Below are positions 61,045-64,000 of a stretch of DNA of 64,000 nt, one piece after another. Source of the DNA: Sanghuangporus weigelae (lineage: Eukaryota > Basidiomycota > Agaricomycetes > Hymenochaetales > Hymenochaetaceae); contig CP137319.1 in assembly GCA_033182465.1 (NCBI GenBank), positions 558,001 to 622,000 on the forward strand, given 5' to 3'. Both the position numbers and the translations under genes were made by a program. The notes below the pieces were generated by a model that did not search any database, was not told the DNA's origin, and was given only the letters and a program-made list of their open reading frames with translations. Position 1 is the first letter of the stretch; each line of letters starts with the position of its first letter.

Positions 61045-62440
61045 ATGCTGCATCGAACATTGGCAGTAATGCTCTTTATCCGTTTCATCCTGGCCCAAAT
61101 AGTAACTTCGCGGAAGGCTAGTTTGGGCTAGTTTGGGCTAGTCAAATGCAAATACCAGCATCATTCGCCAATATCTTACTACTGGAAAGGTGACATGGTT
61201 CGTAATACCAATGGCTTCTTGTTAGATTCACAGAGTTTTGTATGCCGCACCCCGATCCTTCATTTCTCAACTCATGAAGGTATACATGGCAACCGGATCC
61301 TCGACGCGATGAAATCGAATTTGTTCCAATGCTCTGGAGGAAGAGTCGGATTCACAACCACAATCAACAGGACAATCGAGAGTTATGGTGTCACTCATGT
61401 GCTAGGCTTCAATGAATGCGTTCGTTTCTATTTGTTTCTTATTGTTGATTAATGGCATATGAACCTTTCTTCTGTGTGATTCCATTCCACATTTTTTATG
61501 ACAAATTACAATACATGGATTGAAAAGACCACAGGAAACTGGGCAATTGAACCTCACAGCCGAAGGAGGAGCAGAGCTCTGGAAGATATATCTCGAGCCA
61601 TTCAAGGCTCAAGAGATTCATCTCGGTTCACCTGCTCCCTGTAGAGCGTCAAATGGAAAGTTCTGGCTTTATGACTGGTTGACTGCATGGGTTGGGGGTT
61701 TACCACCCAGATTTCATGGCTCTTCGTAAGCTTGCTCTCACTACAGGTCAATCTGAACTAATCATTTGTCCTTTTATTGTGTGTGCTGCCTCTATCCAGA
61801 TTGGTATGGAGTCAATGCAATGCAGTTTTAGCTCTACCTCGAGGATTTCCATGATGCATTCCAATTCCCTATCTAGGTTGCAGAATGGGCCGATCATGTA
61901 AGCCCCTCATTCTAATCTATTGATCTACCTGTTCATGCTTTTTGACTGATTCAATATATTGGCTGATCGTGCAGGACTTCAGTAGCAATGACCAACCGTC
62001 ACTCGATGAAGTATCCTTATTCTTCAACCAGATATAGAGTTTTATGGACGGGACTGACTGAGTAGAGGGGTACGCCTGGTTTAGAGTCGTGAAGAAAGCG
62101 CCGGACATTTGTTCTGTGAGTATATGGAACCATTCTCTCTTCTCAAGATGTTTTACTAATCTCATTCGTGACCTAGAATAATGCCGTGATGGATCCTCAA
62201 GGACAGATTACAGATCTTGGAAGACAGTACATTGGCGAAAGCCCGGAAGAGAGTGGATCAGATGGTAGATCAAATGGTGAATCGGATGGCGAATCAGAGT
62301 GTGGTTCTGATACTGGCTCAGCGTCCTCGGTTGCCAACTCAGGTGTCTCTTCCAAGCCGGCATTCAGCGCTGCGCTTACCAGCATAACGCCTCTTACTGT
62401 CGCCCTTGCCGCATTTGTGAAGCTTAAAGACGAACTCACC
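61045..62440 (+). pseudogene. GH128-type glucanase pseudogene (tandem copy 1)
   Basis: Aligns exon for exon with the intact gene at 63088. The start MLHRTLAVMLFIRF parallels MLQRAVAGLLFVFS of copy 2. Still readable are YTWQPDPRRDEIEFVPMLW, TTTINRTIESYGVTHVLGFN with the first catalytic Glu, ETGQLNLTAEGGAELWKIYL, DWYGVNAMQF, YLEDFHDAFQFPI and VAEWADH with the second catalytic Glu. Then come VKKAPDICSNNAVMDPQGQI and a Ser-rich tail with a hydrophobic end that may be a former GPI-anchor signal. Disabling changes: TGG to TAG at 61129-61131, CAG to TAG at 61829-61831, TGG to TAG at 61874-61876, two more stops at about 62034 and 62060, a frameshift near 61338 just after the MLW block, and a 10-bp expansion (GGCTAGTTTG repeats at 61116-61143). 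The gene cannot make a full enzyme. Confidence 0.85.
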
Positions 62441-63087
62441 CTTCAATCTCCTGGATGCCTCATACGTACTATGATAAATATATACTTGTACACGATATAT
62501 AGTTGTCAACCTTTCAGAGACATTCTGTTGGGATGGATCTAAGAGTGCCCTCGCAAAATTCCATACGCTTTTTTCGCTCGAGCTGAAGACCGAACCGAAG
62601 CTCATTGTGAGATTATAACGATTGATATTGATTTACAGCGCCATGGTATAAGTGATAGAGATTTGCACGTGTTGCAAGTTTTTCTAAAAGTAGCAACTAC
62701 GTGGGATCGTCTCTGGATGCCAAATATGAACGAAACCGTTCTCACCCCCACTGCAACACGACTGAACGCTGGGTCGACTTGTCACTCTTTCTGCCTTCCT
62801 TGTGGACACACTTCATGCAGACATTGGTTCATAAAGCTTCCGCAGCCCATCGCCCAGACCTATCGCCAAGTTTCCCTTGGGAGGACTTGCCCTAAACTAC
62901 GTCATCCCAATGCTGTGCAGCTTTATCGTCGTAAGTGGGGTTCAGGCCACTCTTAACTTAATAATAAACTTGCTTGGTCGAAGCTCTGCGGGCTATCAGA
63001 ACTCCAACGACGAGACTCTTCTTAAGGCCGACCATCCTAGTTTCACCGTTGAACGTGGTCCAGGCAGTACCCGAGCTTATCACGAGG
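62441..63087. other. Spacer between the two GH128 copies
   Basis: Contains a protein-like but unplaced plus-strand frame (WVDLSLFLPSLWTHFMQTLV near 62770-62890) and the promoter of the intact GH128 gene. No supported gene. Confidence 0.35.
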
Positions 63088-64000
63088 ATGCTACAACGAG
63101 CCGTAGCAGGTCTTCTGTTCGTATTTTCCCTCTTTTTCCAGACGGTGGACTCGCAGAAGGCAGGATTGGCTTGGCCAAACGGAAACTTCAACGATATTAG
63201 GCAGTATACAAGCACGGGAAAGGTATCATGGTTCGTATCGCAAACCTCTTTTTTTTCTTTTGGGAAACTTACCCTAGCTCTCAAATATTTAAGGTATTAC
63301 ACGTGGTCGCCGAATCCCGTGCGCTCGGATCTCGAGTTCGTTTCTATGCTTTGGGGCAGGAATCAAATTGATGCGTTCATGTCCACGATTAACAGGACGA
63401 TTAGTCGAAATAGTGTTACTCATGTACTGGGTTTTAACGAGTTCGTCTTTCTCTATTCTTCTTTCACCACTGATTGTTAACTGCTGACTACCATGATTCC
63501 ATGCCAACTGAAACTCATCCCGACTACGAATATCAAGACCGCAGCAACCTGGTCAATCGAACCTCACTGCTGAAGAAGGAGCGGAGCTCTGGAGGACATA
63601 TCTCGAACCACTGAAGTCGCAAGGCATTCGTCTCGGTACGCCTGCGCCATCGAGTGCACCAAGTGGAAAGACCTGGCTTCAAGACTGGCTCACCGCGTGT
63701 GCTGGAGGCTGTAATCCGGACTTTGTCGCCCTTCGTGAGTCCTGTCTCGTTTCACGTGGTGTATTCTGTCGAGTAGCTTACTCGTTATTGTTTCTACGTC
63801 TGTGTCGCCCATGTCCAGACTGGTACGACGTCAATGCGACCCAGTTCCAGCTCTACCTCGAGGATTTCCACGATACTTTCCAACTCCCTATTTGGGTTAC
63901 AGAATGGGCAGACCACGTATGTACATAGTCTTCTCCAATTTCTGGGTCCTGCGTATAGATATCCCTCGCTGACTGAACCTCTAGAACTTCAACGGCGATG
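63088..64000 (+). CDS. Secreted GH128 endo-beta-1,3-glucanase, truncated by the window edge
   Basis: Start ATG 63088 gives a signal peptide (MLQRAVAGLLFVFSLFFQTV, then DSQ) and KAGLAWPNGNFNDIRQYTST. Exon 2 opens with WYYTWSPNPVRSDLEFVSML and runs through STINRTISRNSVTHVLGFNE, with the catalytic Glu in GFNEPQ straddling the splice site. Next come QPGQSNLTAEEGAELWRTYL and LGTPAPSSAPSGKTWLQDWL, then HWYDVNATQFQLYLEDFHDT and FQLPIWVTEWADH, whose Glu is the expected second catalytic residue. The start of the next exon, NFNGD, is at the right edge. GH128 (Glyco_hydro_cc) enzymes cut beta-1,3-glucans, so the product probably remodels the fungal wall or digests glucan outside the cell. Introns are short (about 50-60 nt). 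The C-terminus lies beyond 64000. Confidence 0.92.

Noticed and set aside
62700-62960. RING-like string with LPCGHTSC near a CPK motif
   Set aside because: The upstream CxxC pair is missing, the next expected Cys is Trp, and the reading frame is not supported; treated as chance or decayed sequence.
1-64000. CRISPR arrays, phage, bacterial operons, rRNA genes
   Set aside because: Nothing of the kind seen; intron-rich eukaryotic gene structure throughout.

Overview
The window looks like nuclear DNA from a mushroom-forming basidiomycete (Agaricomycetes). Genes are split by many short GT-AG introns, mostly 50-80 nt with CTAAT/CTGAC-like branch sites. Exons can be as small as 3-16 nt, intergenic space is short, and the gene set (multi-exon laccase, oligopeptide transporter, GH128 glucanase, serine/proline-rich orphan proteins) is typical of that group. 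Where I spliced a gene by hand, the exon lengths summed to a whole number of codons: Clr2-like 876 aa, phosphate carrier 312, Nnf1 238, eL37 94, SAICAR synthase 368, TMEM170-like 258, laccase 514, Apn2 684, mS29 435, C2H2 protein 335, tubby-like protein 546.

Layout. 1-5554: no confident gene, apart from a TATA promoter pointing off the left edge. 5555-6676 (-): C2H2 zinc-finger protein. 8934-11100 (+): MFS transporter. 11873-14613 (+): Clr2-type silencing factor. About 14860-15935 (+): unknown membrane protein. 16362-17642 (-): mitochondrial phosphate carrier. 17969-18942 (-): kinetochore protein Nnf1. 19470-20365 (+): ribosomal protein eL37. 21745-23414 (+): serine/proline-rich orphan. 24418-25885 (+): SAICAR synthase. 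26403-27815 (-) and 28201-29037 (+): TMEM170-like membrane protein divergent from a Ser/Arg-rich orphan. 31675-32208 (-): His/Asn-rich orphan. 36141-38644 (+): secreted laccase. 40637-44743 (-): oligopeptide transporter. 46201-48554 (-) and 48755-50579 (+): AP endonuclease Apn2 divergent from mitoribosomal mS29. 50963-52893 (+): tubby-like-fold protein with a long charged tail. 55850-57671 (-): disordered orphan. 59739-60396: MITE-like element with perfect 23-bp inverted repeats. 61045 to the right edge (+): a GH128 pseudogene followed by an intact, truncated-by-window GH128 gene.

The genes do not form one pathway. Most are housekeeping (ribosome, mitochondrion, purine synthesis, DNA repair, kinetochore, chromatin), interleaved with wood/wall-degradation and nutrient-uptake genes (laccase, GH128, OPT, MFS). 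I found no evidence of a novel multi-gene system. The most unusual observations are the GH128 copy whose five readable stop codons are all explained by C:G to T:A transitions, two probable GC-AG introns, the MITE-like element, three sets of degenerate local direct repeats, and a pair of ACGCGT boxes in front of NNF1.
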